Source: Eutrigla gurnardus
Taxonomy: Eukaryota > Chordata > Actinopteri > Perciformes > Triglidae
DNA: 64,000 nucleotides
Assembly (NCBI GenBank): GCA_963514095.1
Contig: OY741269.1
Location: 23,985,420-24,049,419 of the forward strand
Reading direction: 5' to 3'
The position numbers and the translations under genes are program-made. Shown one piece after another: positions 37,671 through 49,600 of the stretch. The notes beneath the pieces were generated by a model. It was not told where the DNA came from, ran no database searches, and saw only the letters and a list, made by a program, of their open reading frames with translations. Each line of letters begins with the position of its first letter. The stretch's first letter is position 1.

Positions 37671-39284
37671 ATTTAATTTAATTTAATTGTGGTTTTAAAG
37701 TCAGCTTTTTTGTTAATTTAAAAGAATTATAATGCATGTCCCAGGCTTTCGTGACTAAACTCATATTAGCAAAGCATTCAATATATAAGCCTCCCCCTCC
37801 TGTCATTCTGTTTCATTGCTTGTCCGTCTCTCATGTTGATCCACCAATTATCTGTAATCTTATCCTGTTCTGCCTTGCGGGGCAGCTGGAGCTGATCCCA
37901 GCTGACATTGGGCGAGGGCAGAATGTGCTCAATAGATAACAGTCATATTTATATAATAATCAAATGAATGAAAACTTTCACATTTATTCTTATGAATTTG
38001 TCTGCATCAAAACATTAAACAAGCCTTCTTATAATCAGAAATGTGACTGATAAATAAAGCTCATTTGAACAATAATCTAAATGTGTTTGTGATATGTACT
38101 GCAGTGTGGGTATTTTCCTTAAGTGGTCTGATTCATGTGGCATTTAATGTGTTAATATGGCACTCTGTACATATTTGGACATGTGCAGGTGATTATTTTA
38201 GAAATTGTAATATTATGCATAGGTTTCTTTCCTGTTTCCCACACTTATAGCTTGTTTGGCAAGTGTCAATGGCAACAGACATGAAGAAAAGCTGTTGTCC
38301 ACACGTCATTAACAGAAGAAGCGTAAACGTAGAATAAACATAGTACTCATTGCTTGTTTGTATGTACTGGCACCAGTATTTTGCATGTTATCTGAGTATC
38401 TCAGCACGTATGTCTGTTGTATATCAGCCGAAACTTGTTCTTGTGAAATGCTTACTGTACTGATAGTGATATACTGATATACTTTCTTCCGACAAATGTA
38501 CTTATTGCAAGTCGATTTGGATAAAAGCATCTGCTAAATGCCCGAAATGTAAATGTAAAGAGGCCTTGTGTGTCATGGTCCTGAATGATATTGGCAGGAA
38601 CACCACTGCACTAGTCTCAGAGTTTCAACAAATTCAGCAGCGTCCTTCATAAAAATTACATTTCCAATGCACAAGGCTTATTATTGATTGTTTATGTACA
38701 TTTGCAGTCAACTCTTAAATCATTAGACCACGGCATTGTGACAACTTGACCGAACAGCATTTACATAGTAAAAAGAAAGGTTGGTTTGCAGAAGCATCGC
38801 GTGCAATGTTGTGATGCCTGGTTCATTTTGACAGACGTTGATAGAAAATGAAAAAAAGGAGTTTGGCTGGCACACCAGAGGACACTTTTCTTACAGGCCG
38901 TACATTGTTTATTTGCGTATGACTAGCAGGTGCGACACCGATGCCGCTGTGGTCAGTCTTCACCATCTGCAAGTCACACACTGTGGTATACCCTTGTCTA
39001 GTATGAAACCACATACACGGAGAGTAGCTGCCGTGCAGAGTTTTCCATTTGCCACATCATTTGCAAGGGGGTTTGTCCACATCACTTTGTATATCGTGGC
39101 CACCGAGGCTGATTTTAGTCTCGCAAGAGTGAGTCTGCCAGGTGAGTGGAGGGTATTCCTTCTCCTGACTGATGACTATAACTACTCTGTTCAACTGACA
39201 TCTGACAACTGAAAAATACGTCATTCTGAAGGAGCTGCTTTCATCTGACAACGAAAGAAAGAGAAAGATTCAACTCCTGACAAC
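37671..39284. other. intergenic, with two short repeat fragments
   Basis: 37865-37925 carries CTTGCGGGGCAGCTGGAGCT and CAGCTGACATTGGGCGAGGG, the tail wording of L2-like fish repeats. 38495-38560 carries TTGCAAGTCGATTTGGATAA followed by AAGCATCTGCTAAATG, another common repeat tail. The right end should contain the promoter of 5-HT3 gene A. Confidence 0.5.
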
Positions 39285-42200
39285 ATGACACCAACGGTAA
39301 AGTATCTTCTGCTGGTTTATATTCTGTATGTTTTGAAATGTTATTTGTGATGCATTTGTTACAACACAATTTCTCTTTAATGGATTTCTTAAATAATTAT
39401 ACATTTTAACGCTTTAGTTTACATTTAAGTAATTATTGTTATTGTTGTTTTATTCCAGAGTTCAGTCAAGCCCATTGTGGTTGTGATTCTCATTCTTATA
39501 CCAGGTAAGCTTTTTGGTATTCACAATACTGAGTAGTATACAATAATACGATGAATATGGTGGCCTATGTGCAATATTGTAATCCAAATACTGGACATAC
39601 TGGAATTCCTTTGTATTCTGCATTAAATTGGAAATAAGTTGAAACTAAATGCATTTTCATTTTTTATACTTTCATCAGCCGCGTGCAGCGCTATCAAGCT
39701 GAACTGCTCTCAGCCGAACCAAATCGCCCTGCTGAAGGCCCTGACTCCGATCTTTAACCTGAGCGCCATACGGCCCGTCAACAACATAACGACCCCCACC
39801 AACGTCAGCACATTCTTCACCTTGTATGGGATCCTAGGAGTGGTATGTTCCAGCGCCCAGGAGATTAAAAGTATTATGCCGTGTGCTATGCATTGTACTA
39901 TTGATTATTTTGCATTTGTGTCTGTTGCGCGTTAGTGAAATCACTAACATTAAAAATGTCTATACAAGCAGAAGCTTTATAAATGTGCAATTTAATATCA
40001 TACATTGAATATTGATGAGCATTAAATAACCATTATGTAGTCTGAATTAAACCACTGTCGCTGTCTTTCCTTAAGCAACACTTCTTATCTTCCAGGATGA
40101 AAAGGCTCAAGTCTTGATGACTTACCTTTGGCAACATTATGTACGTACAGCACTCATTGATTGGCATTGATGTGGGATTAATATTTTTTGTGAATGTTTA
40201 TTATTTAGGCTTTACTGTACCTGTTCTGTGCACTGTGACACTAGTTTTGCTCTTTTAGACATGGATGAACGAGTTTGTCCAATGGGACCCAGTTCTGTGT
40301 GGCACCAACAAGATTTCTCTTCCCAGAAAAAAGTTTTGGGTGCCAGATATTGTTATCAATGAATTGTGAGTATATATTACTTATAAAGCATTGTATGCAT
40401 TATTAAGAGGTCAAACAGGCTCCTGTAGCACTACGCACTGTTTTTAGGTTTGGACTAAACAGTTGGAAGAATCAATTTCTTGTTGTTAGTCTATTTTTTA
40501 TAATTTTATAAATCTGAAATCAAAGGTGAATACTGATATTTTGCAGAGATTATACTCATGATACTCCTCTGATCATGTCTTGTAGTATGGATGAAAACAC
40601 AGCCCCCTTCGTCCCGTATGTGTACCTGTATAGCGATGGAAAGGTGCACGATTCTCACCCACTCAAAGTCGTCAGCTCCTGTAACCTCGATATCTACACC
40701 TTCCCCTTCGATATACAGAACTGCACTCTGACATTCAACTCCTACCTCCACTTTGGTAAGGCACCCACCAAATGTCCTTCTGGACAAAAGCATAAAAAAT
40801 ATAAATATGCAATAATGGTCTTTTGGGACGTCCAAGAGTGCATTTTTCTGCTCATACCATATCCACTTACCAAAGAGGGAAAAAACTCTGAAAACCATGT
40901 ATTTAAGTTTGTTTGTTGTGAACTGAGCCAAATTTAAACTTATGCACTATGACATCTGCTCTATTAGAGTTCTTAAAAATGGACTGAGCTTGTGACATCA
41001 TTGTAAGGATGATTAATGAGCATTGAAACTTTAATAAAATAATTAACTTTCCTTAATTTAGTGAAACTATGAATTCCTACATTTCTGTAATGTTCATATG
41101 TAAAGTGGCATTGTCTTTACAGGGTGATATATTTCTCTATTCTTCCCCCAGACACAGACATAACTATGCTCCTGGCAAAGAGTGTAGAAGACATCACAGC
41201 GCACTCCAAGAACGTGATGACCACCATGGGGGAGTGGGAGCTGCTGGATATCACCTCCAGTGAACACCGTGTAGCAACGAATGGCGGTCATTACGTTGAT
41301 GAGCTTGCATTTCATGTGGGTCGACCGTTGCAGTGAACGGACCTAAAATGCATATATAATATGAAGTCACATTGTCATTTGCCGAATTTAAGATTTTAAA
41401 TTTCATCTTCCTCTCTGGCTCCACGTGAGATAGAGAGAGACAGAATGAATACAGTGTAAGGCACTCTTCATCCTACTGTGGCCTGTCAGCTCAGTTTACA
41501 AATGTGCAAAGAAAAGGAACCTGCCAGTGCATTGCGTGTCTTCCCTCTGCAGATCAGAGTGAAGCGCCGGGCCACCCTCTACGTGGTGAACCTCCTGATC
41601 CCCAGCTGCTTCCTCATCACGGTGGACCTTTTCAGCTTCCTGCTGCCTCCGCAGGGTATGGATCGGTCCTCCTTCAAGATGACCCTCATCCTGGGCTACA
41701 CCGTCTTCCTGCTCATCATGAACGACCTGCTGCCTATCACCGGAAACACCATACCTCTCATAAGTCAGTTCACACTCAGTAAAGGTCATATAGAACATCT
41801 GCATTAAAAGAAACTGCTCCCACGCTAAAATGCTATCATCCCTCGTTCATTTCGCCTGTCTTTGCCATCATTATTAAAGGGTTTACAGGTTTTCTTTGCA
41901 GAAAAAAAACATGTAACCAAAGATCTTATGCACATAGGTGTCGGGCAGGTTTTTTCAAATTCAATGTTCAAATTCAAGTTCAAACAGATCCTGTGGGCAA
42001 CCTATGTTCACATTTACATCTAATTTACGTATGCATTTCCAGAAGAGAAGAGAGGGTTTTAATTATTTTTTTTGAGCAGCTGTCCACCCGTTGAAAATAC
42101 AGTAAATAATACAATTCTGACGTATTAATGACATATTCTGACAGAGCATCCCCCCCCTGTCTCACTCTGCCAGATGTTTTCCTCTCTCTCTGCCTGGCGC

Positions 42201-42743
42201 TGATGGTGGCCAGTCTACTGGAAACCATCCTCATCACCAACCTGCTGTGTGGCTCAGCTGACTTCTCTCCCGTCCCTCGCTGGATCCGTGTGCTTGTTCT
42301 GCAAATTCTGGGCCGTCTCGTTGGCCTGCCTCAGAAGACTAAACAACCAAAAGATTCAGGTGGTTAAATACACGCAGGAAATGTGCAAATGTACAAAAAT
42401 ACAAACACAACACAAATGTAATGATCATTTTCAACTTTTTCCCCCTTGAAAACTAGACGTGAAACGCAACGCTGTGGTGGCACACATAAATGCAGATGAT
42501 GGGCTTTCAGAGGAGAGCGGACCAGTCAGGAATATGGTCGTTCAGGCCCTGAAGGACCTGGGCAGGGACCTCAAGCTCATCCGTCTCCAGGTGGAGCAGC
42601 AGCTGAGCGGAAGCCAGGGCTCAGAAGACTGGATCCAGGTGGGTTTCATCATAGACCGCCTGCTGTTCGGCCTCTACATCATCTTCATATCAGTCAGCTT
42701 CATTGCCATCATCGTTATCTGGGTGAAGGCATACAGTCAGTAG
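39285..42743 (+). CDS. serotonin 5-HT3 receptor subunit, gene A of the array (complete)
   Basis: It encodes a Cys-loop, cation-selective ligand-gated channel subunit of the plasma membrane. Ten exons: 39285-39296, 39459-39504, 39679-39842, 40096-40140, 40259-40365, 40586-40755, 41152-41315, 41553-41763, 42174-42359 and 42457-42743. All are GT-AG with consistent phases, giving 463 aa (human 5-HT3A 478). The signal peptide is VVVILILIPAACS. The Cys-loop is C157...C171 (CNLDIYTFPFDIQNC). Loop A is WVPDIVINE. M1 is LYVVNLLIPSCF, M2 is DRSSFKMTLILGYTVFLL with acidic -1' and 20' residues, M3 is VFLSLCLALMVASLLE and M4 is near the C-terminus. The loop-B tryptophan of 5-HT3A is Tyr178 here. Similarity to human 5-HT3 subunits is clear, but which fish or human subunit is orthologous is not. 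Confidence 0.93.
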
Positions 42744-43692
42744 ACGACTACTGTCTTGTTTAATGGGCTCCATTTATGTAGTGAGCAACCTCTATGTTTG
42801 TTGAATTTTGATCCATACATGATCATGTTGTTGCTGTGTTTGGAGTCAAGACATTTATACATAATCTAAAGTTATTGTATTATTGTTAATGTTAATGACA
42901 GATGGTATCACAATCGGACATTAAACAAAGTTCACAACAGTCATTCGATGTAGTTATAAGCGTTTTGTGTTATATTGTGCCATTCTAAAATGGAGGAAAC
43001 CATTGTAAACTAAATAAAATTACTTGAAAAATGTTCAGTTTTTGATTGACATTCATTTCAAACATAATAATCATATTCCAATTGAGATCATGCATTGATA
43101 TTGGGTGATAAGGCTTGGCTCACTGTCAGTCTAAAGGTTTTGGAGTTAAGTTTAGTGTTATTTGCTGCAGAGCTGAAAGCACATTGTTATCTAAAATATC
43201 ACTGAATACTGTTTCATAAAGATGTCCATAAAAACTAAGGGCCAAACCCAACATACATTATAAAATAGCCTATATCTACCCACTTGCCATAACATAATTA
43301 GACAATTCTACACAAAACTTCTTCAACTTTTTCCCAATGTTTTTCAATCCTGAAGACATATAGTTAGTTTTTATGAGCCTAGATTTCCTGTATGTAACTA
43401 TCTGAACAACCAGACCCAACCAGGAAGTAAGCAAGAAGGTTAAAATAATTTACAGAAACAGTATCTTCTGCTGATCACATTTCAGTGCTTTATAAAACAA
43501 AACTTGAAATAAAGTGCACTGAGCCCACATTGACAACAATATATATGTATTTTTTATTTCCACTAATCTCAATTATCTCTAGTTATATGATTACCACCTA
43601 AAATGTGTGAAGAATACTTTACAGGGCAGCCCTAACTTCCACATCACTCTAACGACTAACAACTGCTTTTGACCTAATGTTGATGTTTTTAG
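42744..43692 (+). repeat. A-B intergenic segment, duplicated between B and C
   Basis: This 0.95-kb stretch (3' UTR of A plus the 5' flank of B) is nearly identical to 52544-53508. Shared landmarks include TTTGTTGAATTTTGATCCAT just after the stop, AATTGAGATCATGCATTGAT, the CCAGACCCAACCAGGAAGTA block and CTAATGTTGATGTTTTTAG before the signal exon. It holds no other gene. Confidence 0.9.
43013..43018 (+). promoter_or_regulatory. poly(A) signal of 5-HT3 gene A
   Basis: AATAAA 270 bases past the stop codon, in the same place as in gene B. Confidence 0.55.
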
Positions 43693-46600
43693 TGCCGCCT
43701 GGTGAAAGTCAAGCCGTGGGTTCTATTCATCTTCATCTCTGTGCTCACGCATGGTAAGTGAAGCTCCTATGAAGCAGTGATTATATATTTATATATATAT
43801 ATAAATCACCTGCTCCTTGTAAGTTATTTCCAAGCATTAATTATCTCACAGTTATGATTCAAGTCAGTTAGTATCCAAACATGTAAAGGAAGTAAAGGTT
43901 TTGAATTCACAAAATAACAAAAGGAGGCAGGGGCACCTGATTTTTTTCTAAAAGACTATCAGTCTCACAGTTACCATCAGGACATAGTGACAGTACAGAA
44001 AAATCCATCCATTTTCTTCCGCTTATCCGGGACCGGGTTGCGGGGGCAGCTGCCTGAGCAGGGACGCCCAGACTTCCCTCTCCCCGGACACTTCCCCCAG
44101 CTCCTCCGGGAGGACCCCAAGGCGTTCCCAGGCCAGCCGGGTGACATAGTCACTCCAGCGTGTCCTGGGTCTTCCTCGGGGTCTCCTCCCGGTGGGGCAT
44201 GCCTGGAACACCTCCCGAGGGAGGCGTCCAGGGGGCATCCGATACAGATGCCCGAGCCACCTCAACTGGCTCCTCTCGATGTGGAGGAGCAGCGCCTCTA
44301 CTCCGAGCTCCTCCCGTGTGACGGAGCTCCTCACCCTATCTCTAAGGGAGCGCCCCACCACCCTGCGGAGGAAGCTCATTTCTGCCGCTTGTATCTGGGA
44401 TCTTATTCTTTCGGTCATGACCCAAAGTTCATGACCATAGGTGAGGGTAGGAACGTAGATTGACCGGTAAATTGAGAGCTTCGCCTTTCGGCTCAGCTCT
44501 CTCTTTACCACGACGGACCGATACAACGACCGCATTACTGCAGCCGCTGCACTGATCCGCCTGTCAATCTCACGTTCCATCCTTCCCTCACTCGTGAACA
44601 AGACCCCAAGATACTTAAACTCCTCCACTTGAGGCAGGAACTCCCCCCCCGACCTGGAGGGAGCAAGCCACCGTTTTCCGGTCGAGAACCATGGCCTCAG
44701 ATTTGGAGGTGCTAATCCTCATCCCGGCTGCTTCACACTCGGCTGCAAACCGCCCCAGGACATGCTGGAGGTCCTGGCTCAAAGGAGCCAACAAGACTAC
44801 ATCGTCCGCAAAAAGCAGGGATGAAATCCAGTGGCTCCCGAACCAGATCCCCTCCGGCCCACGGCTGCACCTAGAAATCCTGTCCATAAAAATAATGAAC
44901 AGAACCGGTGACAAAGGGCAGCCCTGCCGGAGTCCAACATGCACCTGGAACAGGTCTGACTTACTGCCGGCAATGCGAACCAAGCTCCTGCCCCGGTCAT
45001 ACAGGGACCGAACAGCCCTTAGCAGAGGGCCCCCGACCCCGTACTCCCGAAGTACCTCCCACAGAAGGGACACGGTCGAATGCCTTCTCCAAGTCAAAAC
45101 CAAAACCCACAAAATACATGTGGACTGGTTGGGCAAACTCCCATGAACCCTCGAGCACCCTGCGTAGGGTATAGAGCTGGTCCAGTGTTCCACGGCCAGG
45201 ACGAAAACCGCATTGTTCCTCCTGAATCCGAGGTTCGACTAACGGCCGAATTCTCCTCTCCAGTAACCTGGAATAGACTTTCCCGGGGAGGCTGAGAAGT
45301 GTGATCCCCCGATAGTTGGAACACACCCTCCGGTCCCCCTTTTTGAATAGAGGGACCACCACCCCCGTACTGCCAGTCCAGAGGCACTGTCCCCGACTGC
45401 CACGCGATGTTGCAGAGACGTGTCAACCAAGACAGCCCCACAACATCCAGAGACTTGAGGTACTCATCCACCCCCGGTGCCTTGCCACCGGGGAGCTTCT
45501 TAACTACCTCGGTGACTTCAGCCCAGGTAATGGGTGGATGAACCTCCGAGTCAGTGGGATTGAGGAGATCCTCGAAGTATTCCTTCCACCGCCCGACGAT
45601 ATCCCCAGTCGAAGTCAGCAGCTCCCCACCTCCACCGTAAACAGTGTTGGTGGAGGGCTGCTTCCCCTTCCTAAGGCGCAGGATGGTTTGCCAGAATTTC
45701 CTCGAGGCCGACCGATAGTCCTCCTCCATGGCCTCCCCGAACTCTTCCCAGACCCGAACCTTTGCTTCAGCGACCGCTTGGCCTGCCGGTACCCGTCAGC
45801 TGCCTCGGGAGTCCCCCGAGCCAACCAGGTTCGGTAGGACTCCTTCTTCAGCTTGACAGCCTCCCTTACTTCCAGTGTCCACCACCGGGTTCGGGGATTG
45901 CCACCACGACAGGCACCGGAGACCTTACGGCCACAGCTTCGAACAGCCACGTCAACAATGGAAGCAGAGAACAAGGTCCATTCGGACTCAATGTCCGGTC
46001 AGAGCTCTCCCGGAGGTGGGAGTTGAAGACCTCCCTGACAGAGGGTTCCACCAGACGTTCCCAGCAGACCCTCACAACACGTTTAGGTCTGCCAAGTCTG
46101 TCCAGCTTCCTCCCCTGCCAGCGGATCCAACTCACCACCAGGTGGTGATCAGTTGACAGCTCAGCCCCTCTCTTCACCCGAGTGTCCAAGACATAAGATG
46201 ACACAACCACAAAGTCGATCATTGACCTCCGGCCTAGGGTGTCCTGGTGCCATGTGCACTGATGGACACCCTTATGCTCGAACATGTTTGTTATGGACAA
46301 ACCGTGACTAGCACAGAAGTCCAATAACAGAACCCCACTCGGGTTCTGATCGGGGAGGCCGTTCCTCCCAATCACGCCCCTCCAGGTAACACTGTCGTTG
46401 CCCACGTGAGCATTGAAGTCCCCCAGTAAAACAATGGAGTCCCCGGTTGGAGCACTCTCAAATACCCCTCCCAAGGACTCCAAGAAGGCCGGGTACTCTG
46501 CACTGCGTTTGACCCATAGGCCGAAACAACAGTAAGAGACCTATCCCCGACCCGAAGGCGCAGGGAAACGACCCTCTCGTTCACCGGGGAAAACTCCAAC

Positions 46601-49600
46601 ACATGGCGGCTGAGCTGGGGGGCTATAAGCAAGCCCACACCAGCTCGGCACCTTTCACCGAGGGCAACTCCAGAGTAGAAGAGAGTCCAGCCTCTCTCAA
46701 GGAGTTGGGTTCCAGAGCCCAGACTGTGCGTGGAGGTGAGCCCGATTACCTGTAGCCGGTAGCGCTCTACCTCCCACACTAGCTCAGGCTCTTTCCCCCC
46801 CAGTGAGGTGACATTCCATGTCCCCATGGCTAGAGTCACCGTCCGGGGATTGGGTCGCTGGGGCACCCGCCCAGGACAGCCACCCAAATCGCACCGCACC
46901 GGCCCCTTCTGAACCCTCTTGCGGGTGGTGGGCCTACAGGAGGGCGGGCCCACGTCGCTCTTTCGGGCTGCGCCCGGCCGGGTCCCGTGAGCACAGACCC
47001 GGCCACCAGGTGCTCGCCTGCGAGCCCCAACCCCGGGCCTGGCTCCAGGGTGGGGCCCCGGTGACGCCAATCCGGGCGACGTAAACTTCCTCGATCTTGT
47101 ATCTTTCATTAAGGGCTTTGGAACCGCTCTTAGTCTGACCTGTCACCTAGGACCTGTTTGCCTTGGGAGACCCTACCAGGGGCATTAAGCCCCGGACAAC
47201 ATAGCTCCTAGGATCATTCAGGTGCTCAAACAGTACAGAAAAATGTGATTTTAAAAAGCAGTTTTTTAAATTATAATTAGTAATCTGTAGCTTTTAGGAT
47301 AAAAATAGGATGAAAAATTGTTGAAAAATAGTAAAATTCCCCATCATGGGACTAATAAAGGTTTATCTCATCTTATCCTAAGAAGAGAGGGAGGTTTGGC
47401 CATTGACAATATACAATTTCCACCCATAAAAAGGGACCAAACAAAGGGGAAAAAAACTTCCAATCCAGGATGACTCACCATCATTGCTTTTTCCTATTTA
47501 AGGATATTTTATTTATTTGTAATACAATACAAATAAAAAAAAAAAAAATTTGTAATACAAAATACAAGTGTGAAGTACCTTTACTTGTTGCCAGTTGACG
47601 CTGCCAATCTACTCTAATGATCATAATGACATTTCTTTTTTTCCTCCGTAGCTCCTTGCAGTTCTATTATGTTGAACTGCTCTCAACCTGACCCGCCTTC
47701 CCTGCTGGCAGCTCTCCGACCGGTCTTTAACCTGAGCTCCATTCGACCCGTCATGGAGTTGTCAACCCCCACCAACGTCAGCATTGACTTCACCCTGTTT
47801 GCCATTTTGGGGGTGGTAAGGGACTCATATAAAGTTTAATCGACTCATATAAACTTTAAAATAACTGATTCTGAACTTTTCCCTAAGTTCAACAACCTTC
47901 TGTTTCTTTCTGCACACAACTTTACTGCGTTTAAATCCACCAAGACCATCCATCCATCCATCTTCTACCGCTTATCCTGGGGGGGGGGGGGGCTGACATG
48001 TAGAGACAGACAACCATTCACTCCCACATTCACACCTACGGGCAATTTAGAGTCATCAATGAACCTATCCCCATCCTGCATGTCTTTGGACTGTGGGAGG
48101 AAGCCGGAGAACCCGGAGAGAACCCATGCTTACACGGGGAGAACATGCAAACTCCACACAGAAGGAACCCGGGCCTGACCATTTCATCTTTTTGAGTTTC
48201 TACATCTTTCCATAAAAGAAAATGTCTGTAAAAGGAAAAAAAGGAATTCATACAGCTGAATGTTGCTTCTTTTTTCAGGATGAAAAGGCACAACTCCTGA
48301 AAACATTTATCTGGGTAACATTAGTAAGTACTTCCTTTAAAATGAATTTCTCATTTCTATCCACTCTCTGAAAAACACAAGTAGTCAGTTGTTTTGTATA
48401 ACTGCAACAGGACACTGGATGCAACATGATAAATTCTACCAAAACAATCGTAATCAATAGCATAATTTATTATACAAATATAACATATAATAATAATATT
48501 GATGTTGCCCAGTTCTGTTAAAATGGGATCATTTGACATCTCAAAATGTAACTATGTGGTCACATCTGTCTGATTCATGTTGCAGCAATGGAGAAATGAG
48601 TTTGTCAGGTGGGACCCAAAACAGTGTGGTACTTCAAAGATCACAATTCCGAGGAAGCTGCTCTGGGTACCAGATGTGGTGATCAATGAATTGTAAGTAC
48701 CATTCCACTGGCCTGTCAGAAAGTCGTTTCATTTCAAATTCTGTATGTTGAGAAAACCCAAGAAAGTGGATAAAACCAATCATGTTTTCTGGCCTCTATG
48801 TCTCTTCTCTCCCTGTAGCATGGAGAAGAACTCAGCTCCATTTGTTCCATACACTTATGTGTCTCATGATGGCTTCATGCTTGACAAACAGCCTGTCAAA
48901 GTGATCAGCTCCTGTAGGCTCGACACCTACACATTTCCGTTCGACATCCAGAACTGCAGTCTAAGCTTCAACTCCTACAAACACTATAGTAAGCAGAATC
49001 TGATCCAAATCCTTATTTTGTCGATTGAAAGGTGCAGACAGACATTTTGTCATTAATGTCATATCAAATGCATTAAATCTCACAAAAGCCCTACATAATA
49101 TTTTCATTTCAGTGGATGCTCTGGTGGTTGAACGCTCATCAACTATAGAGGATATATTAAAACATTCTAAAGAAGTGATAACCACTATGGGTGAGTGGGA
49201 ACTAGTTGGAATCACAGCAGAGACCTTCCTGTTACCAGGCTCTACTGGCGAAGGATACCAAGAGCTGCGCTTCTTCGTAAGGAAATACTGTAACCATATT
49301 GTAATGTTTTAGAAATATACGCGTATAGTAAGATGAGAGAAGACAAAAAGACAATAAGTCAGTAAGTAAGTATGTAAAATGTATGTATATACAGTATATA
49401 CAGTTTACACTGACCCAAGTGCCGTACATAGTGCAAAAGCAGATAAAAGAACATACACATACACCTATATCCACATATTGTAGCCAATTTAAATAAAAGG
49501 TCAAAGCATGAAAACATACAGTATAAAACAATATATATCTCATAACAGGGCAGGAATAGTCAGGGAGAAGAGTGTGTTTTTAGCCTAGATTTTAAACTGG

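Noticed and set aside
46372..47109. 245-codon minus-strand frame as a host gene
   Set aside because: It is the 5' part of the Rex3 ORF (endonuclease), inside the element's target duplications.
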